Source: a virus. From it: 59,520 bases of DNA. The translations under genes were made by a program, and so were the position numbers. The stretch spans positions 1 to 59,520 of the IMG/VR virus record IMGVR_UViG_3300024265_001017, one strand, 5' to 3'. Below are positions 48,615 through 56,970 of this stretch, one piece after another. The notes under the pieces were generated by a model, which worked only from the letters and a program-made list of their open reading frames with translations, made no database searches and was not told the origin of the DNA. Each line of letters starts with the position of its first letter. Position 1 is the first letter of the stretch.

Positions 48615-50129
48615 TTAGTTAGCTGGATACCAATAGTCTATCTGTTCATTAGCGACTTCCTTTGGCTGTCTCTTTGAGCCGCCTGGCACTATTATATCAT
48701 TAACTGCGGTCATGTTGTCAATCGGCGCGTAGACCAGCATTAAGCCGTCAGCCTTATCGGGAGAGCGCCCAATCTCTTTCTTTATCTGGTCTTTCTTTAG
48801 CACCCTCACCTTGCCGTTGATAATGTTGTACTTGGTAGCGCATAACTCCTCTTTTGTTTCCTCGTCAATGTTCGCGGCTATCTTGTCGTTCACGTAAATT
48901 TTTCTGAGATGCCAGTAGAACTCCGACCGCTGATTGGCACAGTCGTCATCCCCACTCTTTCCGTTCCCTGTATACTCGAAGACGTTGAGCTTTTTCTGTA
49001 TCCGTAACATATCGGCAACTCCCGCTCCAATACCAACCGCATCTACAGCGACCGGGGCTGAGGGGTCAACTCTGCGTATAATATCTCCAGCCCATTCGGT
49101 CAAACTCACCAAGTCAAATTTATGGAACTCTTTTGTAATCTCTAGTCGCTCGCCGCGGCGGTATCTCAGAATTGAGCTATCGCGTCCCAGCCGTGCAACG
49201 TCAAGCCCCCACTGATTTGTGCCGTGTGTCGAGCCGTTCCTCTTCTGAGCTTGTATGATTTTGTCAAGGGGGATAAGGGAATCGACCGCGCCGGTCGGGA
49301 ACTCACCAAATACCTTGGCTATGAAGAGGGGATTGCTCTCTCCGCCCCACTCGATGTACTTTCTACCGACCCATGCTGGGTGAATGAGCGCCGGGAAGGG
49401 CACTTTCTTACCTTCGAGCTTGCCTTCCCAGTCTCCAGTCCGTATATCGTCCATTGTTATACCCATCTCCAGAAAGTTCGGGGTATCGAACGCGCTGATT
49501 GTGAATTTTTTGAAGTGAGCCATTTCATGTGAGTGGAAGAAGTAGCCGGTAAGTGAATCTGGGTTGGATATCAGTAGCATCCTCGAATGCTCACCAGTCA
49601 TCAGTGTGGAGAGCGCATCAAAGACGGGCATTGGGATACCGGCAGCTTCATCGGCAACCAAGAGAAAGTTCAAAGAGTGGAATCCCTGAAAGTTTATCTC
49701 GTCATCCGATGCAAACCCCAGCGCAAAGTGGTCAGGGGCGATTTTAAGCCCTTTAGTAAGCACCCGCCATATCCAAGGGTAGGGTGGATTCGCTTTAGCG
49801 AACTGTGTATTGATTTCAGCCCACAATAAATTCTCTATCTGATTATTAGTTGTTGCCGTTGTCATAACTTTGGAGGGAACGTAGCCCTGGAGGAAAAGCA
49901 GAACAACGGTCGCCGCGAGAAATGTCTTACCGCTCGCGTGACAGGACTTTACGGTTACAAAGGGGTTATTGAAACAAGCTTCTATAATCTCTTGTTGGAT
50001 TTGCCAGTACTTATACGGAAAGCGGGTCTCTGCATACTGAACCGGCGTTTGTCTACATGCCCTGCGGTTCAACAGTTCCCGCTTATACTCCGTTATCTTT
50101 TGCTGTTTTTGTTTTTCACTCAGATTCAT
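48615..50129 (-). CDS. terL: terminase large subunit (504 aa)
   Basis: DNA-packaging motor. TVKSCHASGKTFLAA is the Walker A, FLLVADEAAGI the Walker B with catalytic Glu, MTTATTNNQIENLLW the adenine/coupling region. The C-terminal RNase-H-like nuclease has GLDVARLGRDSSI and APVAVDAVGIGAGVAD acidic residues. Length is normal. It overlaps the small subunit gene by 14 nt. Confidence 0.93.
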   Translation of the reverse strand: MNLSEKQKQQKITEYKRELLNRRACRQTPVQYAETRFPYKYWQIQQEIIEACFNNPFVTVKSCHASGKTFLAATVVLLFLQGYVPSKVMTTATTNNQIENLLWAEINTQFAKANPPYPWIWRVLTKGLKIAPDHFALGFASDDEINFQGFHSLNFLLVADEAAGIPMPVFDALSTLMTGEHSRMLLISNPDSLTGYFFHSHEMAHFKKFTISAFDTPNFLEMGITMDDIRTGDWEGKLEGKKVPFPALIHPAWVGRKYIEWGGESNPLFIAKVFGEFPTGAVDSLIPLDKIIQAQKRNGSTHGTNQWGLDVARLGRDSSILRYRRGERLEITKEFHKFDLVSLTEWAGDIIRRVDPSAPVAVDAVGIGAGVADMLRIQKKLNVFEYTGNGKSGDDDCANQRSEFYWHLRKIYVNDKIAANIDEETKEELCATKYNIINGKVRVLKKDQIKKEIGRSPDKADGLMLVYAPIDNMTAVNDIIVPGGSKRQPKEVANEQIDYWYPAN

Positions 50130-50538
50130 CGTCGTCGCTCCTGAACTGTGAGCAGTCGATACCCTCTGCTTCCAACATGTTCATAATTTCGTCGTCGGTG
50201 GCCTCTGCCTTCCGCTTATCGTCTATAGCAATGTTCTGGTCAACCTTGAAGTTACGGGTATCTTTCCAGTCCTCGGGATAGCGATTCTGTAGATAATACA
50301 TGATAGCAAATCGGTCGCCCTCGACAGCCAGAGTAGCTAAGCGAGACTCAATAGCGAGTCGAGCGTTCGCCTCCGCGTCTTCGACCGCCTTCCTGAACTT
50401 CGGGACACCTTTCATCCAGTCGTAAAATGTTCGCCGTCCGATTCCTGCCGCTCCGAACGCGGCTGAGCGCGTACACCCAGCTGCCAGCGGAGTAGTGATA
50501 GCTTCTTGTACTTGCGGTGTGAGCTTATAGGGAACCAT
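50116..50538 (-). CDS. terS: terminase small subunit-like protein (140 aa)
   Basis: An N-terminal helix-turn-helix (TRSAAFGAAGIGRRTFYDWM) is followed by ALA-rich helices and MYYLQNRYPEDWKDTRN, a pattern typical of small terminases that recognise the packaging site. Start is uncertain: ATG 50538, GTG 50550 with AAGGG, or more upstream. It is the first gene after a strong promoter. Confidence 0.8.
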   Translation of the reverse strand: MVPYKLTPQVQEAITTPLAAGCTRSAAFGAAGIGRRTFYDWMKGVPKFRKAVEDAEANARLAIESRLATLAVEGDRFAIMYYLQNRYPEDWKDTRNFKVDQNIAIDDKRKAEATDDEIMNMLEAEGIDCSQFRSDDDESE

Positions 50539-50674
50539 GCACAAGGCCACAGTAGCCCTTGCGTTGGACAGACACGTTATGCTTGCTTTTAAGTTCATAG
50601 AGCGTCCAGGTCGGAACCGCACCGCCTCACTTAGCTGGAAACCAAGCTGCTGCTATTAGCTAGACGCGAATACT

Positions 50675-50703
50675 ATTATATCACTTGCCACCCTTACTAT
50701 CAA
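50675..50703 (-). promoter_or_regulatory. strong late promoter for the terminase/structural operon
   Basis: TTGATA, 17 bp, extended TGA-TATAAT. The -35 matches 5 of 6 consensus bases. It lies in the last codons of the mom-like gene and points at terS. Confidence 0.75.
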
Positions 50704-51463
50704 TCTTCCGCTTCGGATACTCAACGGTGAGCGGTTTCACGTATGTCATAATCCGCTCCCGCTCCTTGCCAGTCGCAAGAACATAAACGTACCGCCACTT
50801 GGGGTTGGTTCGGTTCTCCTTCCAACCGGCTGCAAGGAACTTTTGCCGTAGTTGGCTCCACGATAGGTTCGGGCATTTGTTAATCTTCGTGTCGTGTATA
50901 ATCTTCTGGTCGTAAATTTTGCCGTTTGGATGTATGAGCTGAGTGGTACGCCCGCCCTTCCCTATACAAATCCAATTGGTCGCTTGATATAGGGTTCCTA
51001 TTTCGCCTGCATCGGTGTCCGAGTAGGCTATCGCTATTTTGCGGCCTTTCTTTTTCTCCATCTTCAATGAGTAAGAAATGAGCTTGCTTCCCGTGCCCTT
51101 CGGTGTCCAATGGGTACATGCACCGCGGGCAAGGTAGGCCATCTCTCGCTGGTCAACCCCCAATTGCTCCGCTACCCGGTTCCCAGCCGGGCTACCAAAG
51201 CAGCAAACACCACCGCAGTAGTACTTATCGAAGAATATACCGTAGTATGTACGGCAAATAGGTAGTGTACCAAGCCATTCGTAGTGCAAAATGATTTTCT
51301 GGGCCACTTTACGGGTGGTCTGCCTCACTTTCGCTGATTTAAGGTGAGGTTCACCGCTTGGACGGGGGGCAACGTCCGCTTTCGACGGGTCTGCGGCGAT
51401 TTGCTCCCGTATTTGGCGCTGATACGCCTTATTTGACGCTTTCTCCCTAAAAGTCTGTCCCAT
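50681..51463 (-). CDS. Mom-like DNA-modification protein (260 aa)
   Basis: YYGIFFDKYYCGGVCCFGSP, VDQREMAYLARGACTHW, KIAIAYSDTDAGEIGTLYQA and TTQLIHPNGKIYDQK align in order with phage Mu Mom (GNAT fold), which turns adenine into a carbamoylmethyl derivative and blocks many restriction enzymes. About 70 extra N-terminal residues are basic. Mu Mom needs tight control; here the gene follows a ParB-like gene by TAATG overlap. Confidence 0.8.
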   Translation of the reverse strand: MGQTFREKASNKAYQRQIREQIAADPSKADVAPRPSGEPHLKSAKVRQTTRKVAQKIILHYEWLGTLPICRTYYGIFFDKYYCGGVCCFGSPAGNRVAEQLGVDQREMAYLARGACTHWTPKGTGSKLISYSLKMEKKKGRKIAIAYSDTDAGEIGTLYQATNWICIGKGGRTTQLIHPNGKIYDQKIIHDTKINKCPNLSWSQLRQKFLAAGWKENRTNPKWRYVYVLATGKERERIMTYVKPLTVEYPKRKIDSKGGK

Positions 51464-52011
51464 TAGCCGATATCCGCCTCTATTTCATACTTTTCGAGCA
51501 ATTCAAAGAGGTCTTCCCGTACAGCGTCAAAGTCAGCGACCGCAAATGTAAGAATCACCGAGTCGTCCGGTGAGGGTTCGGCCCCACCACCAGGCAACAT
51601 GCTCTGGTTGAACTGGGCAGTGAGCTTTTGTATCTCCTTCGTGTCAAAGCCCGTCACCTCTACATCCGGCAGCTTCACCTCAAGCTCTGTAAGCAAGTCT
51701 GTGAGTTTCGGGATATCCCAGCCGCCCCCTATCTTGTTTAGAGCGAGGTTGAGTGCCTTCTCCTTCTCCACTGTCAGGCTAACGATACTAACGGTCACTA
51801 CCTCGTCGCCCCGAGCCTGCAATATCTTGAGGCGTTGGTGACCGCCCACAAGGTTGCCGGTCTTCTCGTTCCAGATTAGAGGCTCAACCAAGTCGAACTC
51901 TTCCAGTGACTTCACCAACTTGTCGTAGTCTGGGTCACCAGGCTGTAGGTCTTTGCGCGGGTTGTACTCCGCTGGATTGATTAGACCGATTGAAATATCC
52001 TTTATCTCCAC
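51463..52011 (-). CDS. ParB/Srx-domain protein (182 aa)
   Basis: LINPAEYNPRKDLQPGD followed by LVEPLIWNEKTGNLVGGHQR and ALNLALNKIGGGWD is the ParB-type nuclease/CTPase fold. In phages and conjugative elements this domain is often linked to DNA modification genes. Here it is directly coupled to the mom-like gene. No methylase domain is fused. GTG start with AGGAGG. Confidence 0.82.
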   Translation of the reverse strand: MEIKDISIGLINPAEYNPRKDLQPGDPDYDKLVKSLEEFDLVEPLIWNEKTGNLVGGHQRLKILQARGDEVVTVSIVSLTVEKEKALNLALNKIGGGWDIPKLTDLLTELEVKLPDVEVTGFDTKEIQKLTAQFNQSMLPGGGAEPSPDDSVILTFAVADFDAVREDLFELLEKYEIEADIG

Positions 52012-52190
52012 TGCTTTTCCTCCTCCAATAGACTTAATAGCTTAGCGTAGGTAACTCCCCTGATTGGTGTGCGCCCACAAATAGTGCATTTCACCGTATA
52101 CATGTGCTGGATAGGCGTGTCATCGAGACACATGTGGTTGGTTACCTCTTTACAGCCCTTACAATAGTAGTTATCCGCAAAATTACTCAT
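52002..52190 (-). CDS. zinc-ribbon hypothetical protein (62 aa)
   Basis: YYCKGCKEVTNH and VKCTICGRTP pair as a zinc ribbon. The ATG at 52190 overlaps the previous gene. Unknown role. Confidence 0.65.
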   Translation of the reverse strand: MSNFADNYYCKGCKEVTNHMCLDDTPIQHMYTVKCTICGRTPIRGVTYAKLLSLLEEEKQWR

Positions 52191-52503
52191 TTTCCGCTCG
52201 CTTCCTTGCAAAAAAGACTTTTATCCACTCAGAATGTGCTTTTCTGCCAATTTCATCAGCTTTTATGTTTTCATAGAATATTACCGAACCATGTAGGCGC
52301 TCTGTCACGGTATCGAACTCTTTCCAACCGTCTTTGGGTGCGACCTCTATAAGAGCTAGGTTGCCGTTGTCGTCTAAAATGTAGCAATCAGCCCAGCCTT
52401 CATCAGAATCAAAGCCAAAACAGCGGTTACTTACGTCGTTACCGTTGACTATTACGGTAAATGTCTTTCCCTGTTCTCTTGCTTCTCTCACGCTCGACCG
52501 CAT
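52183..52503 (-). CDS. hypothetical protein (106 aa)
   Basis: Unrecognised. Beta-rich part (FTVIVNGNDVSNRCFGF, ADCYILDDNGNLALIEVAP) then helices. Start overlaps the previous stop by TAATG with GAGAGGATA before it. Confidence 0.6.
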   Translation of the reverse strand: MRSSVREAREQGKTFTVIVNGNDVSNRCFGFDSDEGWADCYILDDNGNLALIEVAPKDGWKEFDTVTERLHGSVIFYENIKADEIGRKAHSEWIKVFFARKRAENE

Positions 52504-52655
52504 TATCTTATCCTCTCAACCGCAGTAGCCAAAGCAACCAAGTCTTTGACTCCTTTTGGATTTTCCAGATGGTCGTTTATCTGCTTAGCAAGTTTCAGCC
52601 TTGCTATCTCAATTTCCTCATTTGCCGTTGTCTCTTTTTCCTCGTCGTGTTTCAT
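52503..52655 (-). CDS. small helical protein (50 aa)
   Basis: Charged helical sequence (HDEEKETTANEEIEIARLKL). GGAGG lies before the ATG at 52655; an upstream ATG at 52709 with GAGGAG would add 18 residues. Unknown. Confidence 0.5.
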   Translation of the reverse strand: MKHDEEKETTANEEIEIARLKLAKQINDHLENPKGVKDLVALATAVERIR

Positions 52656-52701
52656 CTTAACTCCTCCAGTCGAAAAAGTGTTTGTACCGTAAAAACCGCC
52701 T

Positions 52702-52911
52702 TTAGCCATTGCTTCTTAGCTCCTCCTTGAACTCCTTTGCTAGCGCTCCTATCTTCTGGCAGCATTTTCTTACTTTCTCTGTTGGACAGCCACCGCACCC
52801 TTCGACCAGCTCACAAAAGATAAAAGTCTCAAGCCGATGCTTGTTTACTGTTACCGTGACTTGCTCTTCTGGTATTACCTCCGCTGGTTTCAGTTGTCGA
52901 TAGTCTAACAC
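52702..52911 (-). CDS. cysteine-rich small protein (69 aa)
   Basis: FCELVEGCGGCPTEKVRKCC gives five Cys within 20 residues. GTG start after AGGAGG. Role unknown; metal binding is likely. Confidence 0.6.
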   Translation of the reverse strand: MLDYRQLKPAEVIPEEQVTVTVNKHRLETFIFCELVEGCGGCPTEKVRKCCQKIGALAKEFKEELRSNG

Positions 52912-52920
52912 GCTTCCTCC

Positions 52921-53115
52921 TCAGTGGTAAGGGCATAGTCGCCGTTTGAATAATTTCACTAACCAAAAGCAATCGTTTTTCAGTGGGCAGTTTTGACAGT
53001 TGACTTCCACAATATAGAACACCGGGTCGTCGGGTTTGGCATCGACTCTGCACTTATTACGAAAATCAACATAGATTAACTCGCCCATGTTATCTGTTGC
53101 ATTCTCAGTAGCCAT
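52921..53115 (-). CDS. cysteine-rich small protein (64 aa)
   Basis: NCQNCPLKNDCFWLVKLFK ends with RRLCPYH: CxxC, C and C could hold a metal. The ATG at 53115 follows GGAGGGAAG; the longer ORF start at 53172 lies within the upstream gene. Confidence 0.6.
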   Translation of the reverse strand: MATENATDNMGELIYVDFRNKCRVDAKPDDPVFYIVEVNCQNCPLKNDCFWLVKLFKRRLCPYH

Positions 53116-53722
53116 CAGGTTTCTTCCCTCCATACAAAATAAATATTGAGTCGGCCAGCTTGTTCTGTACAATGCCCAGCTCTTCGGTCAGGTCACAGAC
53201 CGTTTCCCAGCTGTTGCTTTCCTTGCGTTCTATTTCAAGTATCCGGTCGGCCATCTTCTCTGCGAGCTTTATCATGCTACTCATATTGTCAGCTGCTTTG
53301 CGCTGATTCGATTCGAGTATTTCTAGCCGCTCTTCATAGCCACCGAATGGAAAATGAATGCCAGCCTTGTTGTCAACTAGAGGGTTGTTTAGAATCCTTG
53401 TAGTCAACGGCAGTGGATACGGGCCGCGCATCATTTCAGTGTGGTCATGCTGCGGCCAGTCAACACCGTCACCAGGCGTTAGGGGGGTGGGGGTCGGTTC
53501 TTCTGCACCAGCCAAAATATCATCCGACCGCATCGTGGTGCCGAAAGGTCTCAAGCGATTTTCCGAACCCGCTCGGGCCTGCGTAGGTTGCGATTGCTTG
53601 CGTGTGTCAGTGCGTAGAAACTTCGTTGACCTCTTGACAGCATGGGCAAGCAGGATAGCACATCCCACCAGCCCTACAGAGCCGATTATCAAAACTGGCA
53701 TGTATAACCCGTCAATCAGCAT
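53105..53722 (-). CDS. membrane-anchored coiled-coil protein (205 aa)
   Basis: An N-terminal membrane helix (YMPVLIIGSVGLVGCAILLA), a polar Pro-rich linker, then a C-terminal coiled coil (EERLEILESNQRKAADNMSS and onward). Possibly an early host-takeover or superinfection protein; inference only. ATG at 53722 preferred over 53734 for spacing from GGGAG. Confidence 0.6.
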   Translation of the reverse strand: MLIDGLYMPVLIIGSVGLVGCAILLAHAVKRSTKFLRTDTRKQSQPTQARAGSENRLRPFGTTMRSDDILAGAEEPTPTPLTPGDGVDWPQHDHTEMMRGPYPLPLTTRILNNPLVDNKAGIHFPFGGYEERLEILESNQRKAADNMSSMIKLAEKMADRILEIERKESNSWETVCDLTEELGIVQNKLADSIFILYGGKKPDGY

Positions 53723-53933
53723 TACTCGACCCATCTCCCTCTGTACGTGCTACCCGGCCACTAGCAAAGGTCGTCGCACCGCCGTTGGTGTGACCGTTGG
53801 CGCTGCTTCGATAGTCGATGCGCTCATACCTTATGAGGTTCATTGGCACATCGTAAGCCATAGCCACTCGGCGTAGGTAAGCCACCCGGCTCTCGGTTGG
53901 CGTGTCATGTACTGGCATCAGTGTATCAGTCAT
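53712..53933 (-). CDS. hypothetical protein (73 aa)
   Basis: Starts in an ATGACTGA overlap with the upstream gene. The N-terminal part is helical (SRVAYLRRVAMAYDVPMNLI) and the remainder is polar. Unrecognised. Confidence 0.5.
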   Translation of the reverse strand: MTDTLMPVHDTPTESRVAYLRRVAMAYDVPMNLIRYERIDYRSSANGHTNGGATTFASGRVARTEGDGSSNAD

Positions 53934-54204
53934 CTAGTCTGTCCTTCCCATCTATGTACGCATCCAGCTGCCCACTAGCCTCCAGCTTCCGGTACTGCTC
54001 GTCCGTCAGCTGTAGCATAGACACATCAGCATCTATGCCCAGTAGCTCCGCGAACGCTTGGCTTGCTGCCAATGCACATGCACTAGTGTACTCACTCAAT
54101 AGCTCTGTGAACTCAGTGATTGCTCGCTCGCTGTTCGTGTACGCTGCGTACTCTTCTATCAGCTTGTCATGTAGTGCCACCACACGGTCAGTATTGTCCG
54201 CCAC
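53926..54204 (-). CDS. helical hypothetical protein (92 aa)
   Basis: GTG start with AAAGGAG about 10 nt upstream, the first gene after the 54.25-kb promoter. All-helical acidic sequence. Unrecognised. Confidence 0.6.
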   Translation of the reverse strand: MADNTDRVVALHDKLIEEYAAYTNSERAITEFTELLSEYTSACALAASQAFAELLGIDADVSMLQLTDEQYRKLEASGQLDAYIDGKDRLDD

Positions 54205-54250
54205 TATGCTCAGCTCCTTTATAAGATGTGCGCGTTGTGCGCGTCTACAC

Positions 54251-54280
54251 AGTATAGCACCCAGATACCCAGCTGGTCAA
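54251..54280 (-). promoter_or_regulatory. sigma70-like promoter, leftward
   Basis: TTGACC, 18 bp, TATACT, matching 5 of 6 consensus bases in both boxes. It lies 46 nt before the 54204 start and drives the ParB/Mom-containing series. Confidence 0.7.
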
Positions 54281-54494
54281 CATGGCCCACTACCCACTGG
54301 GCACCCATACCCTACGGGCAACCATACGGCTGGGTACATAGCTGGCTGGTCTTCATGCCCGGCCACCCATTCCAATACAGCATATGTTGGCCTGCACTGC
54401 TCCACCCATACTGGTAAGTACCTGGCTAGGTAGTAGTACGATAGCATAGCTATCTACTTCCCAGATAGTGTACTGTACTGCGTACACGTATCAG
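54281..54494. other. non-coding stretch upstream of the 54.25-kb promoter
   Basis: No gene with a ribosome site on either strand. On the minus strand it is full of TGGGT/GGGTA words (for example GGGTATGGGTGCCCAGTGGGTAG) and has GTAC-rich sequence at the far end. It could hold repeated protein-binding sites or a short RNA; I see no clean tandem repeat. Confidence 0.4.
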
Positions 54495-54683
54495 CTACCA
54501 TTCATGGTCATCTCCCATTGGGTACTCGTCCTTGTATACTGTATCGTCAAGCTCTGGCCTACACTGATATGTGGCACAGTGCGCCCGACCAGCGTATCCC
54601 ATAATCATCTTTACATCCTCTGCCGTACACTCACCAACCACACACTTGGTACAGTAGCACTCTTCACACCAGATAGTAGTCAT
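54495..54683 (-). CDS. cysteine-rich small protein (62 aa)
   Basis: IWCEECYCTKCVVGEC and AHCATYQC provide seven Cys, likely metal-binding. Its ATG overlaps the previous TGA. Confidence 0.6.
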   Translation of the reverse strand: MTTIWCEECYCTKCVVGECTAEDVKMIMGYAGRAHCATYQCRPELDDTVYKDEYPMGDDHEW

Positions 54684-54844
54684 CAGTAATCCCACTCCCC
54701 ATACATATCTGGCACTGCATCCTCTGGCTCATATATCTCACAGTAATGCCCAACATCCATATCATGCACTATGCTTATCTCTTCGGTAGCACACCAACTG
54801 TCAACGTTGTTGGCACAGTCAGTCAGTTCACAACGTACTTTCAT
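54683..54844 (-). CDS. DUF1540-like cysteine protein (53 aa)
   Basis: VRCELTDCANNVDSWCATEE...HYCEIYE follows the C....C.......C.A..I.I.......C..y pattern of DUF1540-like small proteins. GGGGAG precedes the ATG. Similar to the product of the next upstream gene. Confidence 0.6.
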   Translation of the reverse strand: MKVRCELTDCANNVDSWCATEEISIVHDMDVGHYCEIYEPEDAVPDMYGEWDY

Positions 54845-55083
54845 CGACAAGTCTCCCCGAAACTATCAGCCCAATTCTCTTCCGCGAATAGGTCATCGTC
54901 ATCACTGTCATCCCCATCGTACCAATCGTCCCGATGCTCGTATGTATCACAGACAAGCTCGTTCGTATCGTCCAGTCTCTTCTCTACCTCTAAGCTAATA
55001 CGCAGAGCTATACAGCGGCCACTCTTCCAATGAGTACACGTATATTCTCCGCATGATACTATCGTCCTTGGCTCGCCTATCAT
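54841..55083 (-). CDS. DUF1540-like cysteine protein with acidic tail (80 aa)
   Basis: VSCGEYTCTHWKSGRCIALR...LVCDTYEHR shares the Cys pattern of its neighbour, followed by an Asp-rich tail. The ATG at 55083 has GAAGGGGAAG; an ORF start at 55113 lies inside the previous gene. Confidence 0.6.
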   Translation of the reverse strand: MIGEPRTIVSCGEYTCTHWKSGRCIALRISLEVEKRLDDTNELVCDTYEHRDDWYDGDDSDDDDLFAEENWADSFGETCR

Positions 55084-55295
55084 GTCTTCCCCTTCCGTAT
55101 GCAAGCGCGGCACTTGTGTCCGTCTTCTCTCCCGAACTGTCCAGCATCAGTGACATGCCAACCAGCTGCTTCTATCGCATCCCGTAGTGGGTTACCAACC
55201 ACAGGATTGAGCTGTCTCGAATAGAACTTTAGACTGCTGGCACAGGGGTCACAATACACAATAAGCAAGTCCCTGTTCTGCTTCGCATCAATCAT
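55080..55295 (-). CDS. zinc-ribbon hypothetical protein (71 aa)
   Basis: VYCDPCASSL and HKCRACIRKG are zinc knuckles about 45 residues apart. GGAGGAG before the ATG at 55295. It resembles a two-knuckle phage protein with a helix between them. Unknown role. Confidence 0.6.
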   Translation of the reverse strand: MIDAKQNRDLLIVYCDPCASSLKFYSRQLNPVVGNPLRDAIEAAGWHVTDAGQFGREDGHKCRACIRKGKT

Positions 55296-55605
55296 TATCT
55301 TTCTCCTCCTCACAACATGTATCCTCCTTAGAGATAGCTTTGCATTGCTCGTCCGCTGCATGTCTACATGCTCCCACGTACATGTCAATGGCTCTATCTA
55401 CTCTGTCCTCCAAGAACCCATAGTCTCGTTGCGCTTGTATGCTGGTATATGTACGCCAACAATCAAAGCACACTCGCTCAGTATCCAACTGGGGTGTTCT
55501 GCAATTGTCACTCTGGAAATCCCCTGGTGGACAGCCAAGCCCATCATCCACTGCATGTTCAAACAATACTCTAAAGGCACGTTCGTTCAATGCGTTCCAC
55601 ATCAT
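55288..55605 (-). CDS. hypothetical protein (105 aa)
   Basis: Helical, with Cys at VCFDCWR, ACRHAADEQC and TCC. ATG overlaps the stop of an upstream membrane micro-protein. Unrecognised. Confidence 0.5.
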   Translation of the reverse strand: MMWNALNERAFRVLFEHAVDDGLGCPPGDFQSDNCRTPQLDTERVCFDCWRTYTSIQAQRDYGFLEDRVDRAIDMYVGACRHAADEQCKAISKEDTCCEEEKDND

Positions 55606-55685
55606 AGCTTAATCAACACCCGAGCAGCACAACAAGCAACAAAACCCGCAACTATCCACGCCAGCAATACTATCCACACACTCAT
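55602..55685 (-). CDS. possible membrane micro-protein (27 aa)
   Basis: SVWIVLLAWIVAGFVACCAA is one hydrophobic helix; start and stop overlap both neighbours (ATGA). Short, so tentative. Confidence 0.4.
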   Translation of the reverse strand: MSVWIVLLAWIVAGFVACCAARVLIKL

Positions 55686-55894
55686 ATGCGTTCGTTGTCC
55701 TCTCTGCATCTCTCGGCAGTAGTCATCTGACCACGACGATTCGCATTGATTGATTCGCTCTGCTCAAGAGCATACAGGCGATTCATAATATCCTCGAACT
55801 CGTCAACAATCACATCCACTAGCTCTTCCACATCAACGTCACCGTCCGAGTTGTAGTGAATAGCCTCGTTAATTCTCTCGGCAAAATCACTCAA
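55682..55894 (-). CDS. acidic helical hypothetical protein (70 aa)
   Basis: TTG start overlapping the previous stop (TTGA). Sequence acidic, helical (VEELVDVIVDEFEDIMNRLY). Unrecognised. Confidence 0.5.
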   Translation of the reverse strand: MSDFAERINEAIHYNSDGDVDVEELVDVIVDEFEDIMNRLYALEQSESINANRRGQMTTAERCREDNERI

Positions 55895-56238
55895 GATATC
55901 CAGTCACCCTCTTCGTTGCGCCTTTTGTACTCACCATCAGGCTCATGCTCGCGGTCGTAGTTATCAGCCAACATCATGGCGTAATTGCTAGCGTCAAGGA
56001 AGTGTTTGCGTACAAACTCAGTGCTTGCTCCGCCTTCGATACCTTTACGCCCATTGTCCATATGACTGTACATCTTTTCAAGCAAGTAGGAGGCAGTACA
56101 CCCTTCCCATCCGCCTCTATCTTGATTCTCGTCCAGTCTACCCAACAGACCGTCCATCCATCTAGTCAACACAAGAACTGGGCGCATCATTGGATATTTC
56201 TTAGCATCTTTCAACAGGTCATCTCTTAAACCAGCCAA
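55891..56238 (-). CDS. MazG-like phage protein, degenerate (115 aa)
   Basis: GGWEGCTASYLLEKMYSHMD and FLDASNYAMMLADNYDRE follow the W..cs...Ll..l......DvaNfaMMiaD pattern of phage MazG-like proteins, but the EExxE metal residues are not kept. The TTG at 56238 is preferred because GAGGGGAG precedes it. Confidence 0.55.
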   Translation of the reverse strand: MAGLRDDLLKDAKKYPMMRPVLVLTRWMDGLLGRLDENQDRGGWEGCTASYLLEKMYSHMDNGRKGIEGGASTEFVRKHFLDASNYAMMLADNYDREHEPDGEYKRRNEEGDWIS

Positions 56239-56289
56239 CGCTATCTCTCCCCTCAAGATATGTCCCTTGGGACATTCATTTACAGACTT

Positions 56290-56571
56290 TCACAATCTGT
56301 CTGCATCCATCCTCAATAGTATCTCCGCTACCTTATCACGCCCAGCTTTATGTTTCAAGTACTCTTCCAGACGATGCTCAACTTGCCAACAGTTGTTGCA
56401 TCTCTTCGACACACTGGACGTATTGTTTCCGCATATCTCACAAGCGGTTTGATAAGGCTCTCTCCTTGGAAGCTTGCGATTCAAAGCTTCCTGCGCCTGA
56501 GAAAGTGAACTGCCTTTCTCACAGTCTGGCTTACCAACCAGCGTCAAATACTCTTTACCCTTCGCCATCAT
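56290..56571 (-). CDS. zinc-ribbon hypothetical protein (93 aa)
   Basis: ACEICGNNTSSVSKRCNNCW is a CxxC-x10-CxxC ribbon followed by a helical tail. AGAGGATA before the tandem ATGs. Unrecognised. Confidence 0.6.
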   Translation of the reverse strand: MMAKGKEYLTLVGKPDCEKGSSLSQAQEALNRKLPRREPYQTACEICGNNTSSVSKRCNNCWQVEHRLEEYLKHKAGRDKVAEILLRMDADRL

Positions 56572-56968
56572 TATCCTCTACTATCTGCCTAAAGTTCACA
56601 GTCTCAGAGTACCAACCATTCGACTCCCCGTACCAACGAATTGTCACATGATGGTGCATGGTAGATAACTTGTAAAACGTCCAAGTACTCGACTCACCTT
56701 CACCCTCGTCAGTAGCCATCTCAGCAAACAGCAACTCACTACCGAGCAAAGCACTCAAAGCCTCAGAACCCTCACCAGCACTGCCAACGATATCCTCAAT
56801 AGATACACCCTCGCAACAGTCCTGCACATGATACATCAAGAAACGCTCGCCATCCATAGTAACGAACTCAATCTCGTCAGCACCATCACTATCTTGACCG
56901 ACCCTAATCTCCGCCAACGTCTTGCCATGCAAGTTCTCGAATGGAACTTCGTTGTTAAAACCAAACAC
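56555..56968 (-). CDS. conserved phage protein, QDCCE...WYGESNGWYS type (137 aa)
   Basis: LHGKTLAEIRVG, YHVQDCCEGVSIEDIVGSAG, STWTFYKLSTMHHHVTIRWYG and SNGWYSETVNF are typical of a small beta-rich family frequent in phages (DUF7448-like), role unknown. GTG start with GGGGAGGG. Confidence 0.7.
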   Translation of the reverse strand: MFGFNNEVPFENLHGKTLAEIRVGQDSDGADEIEFVTMDGERFLMYHVQDCCEGVSIEDIVGSAGEGSEALSALLGSELLFAEMATDEGEGESSTWTFYKLSTMHHHVTIRWYGESNGWYSETVNFRQIVEDNDGEG

Positions 56969-56970
56969 CC

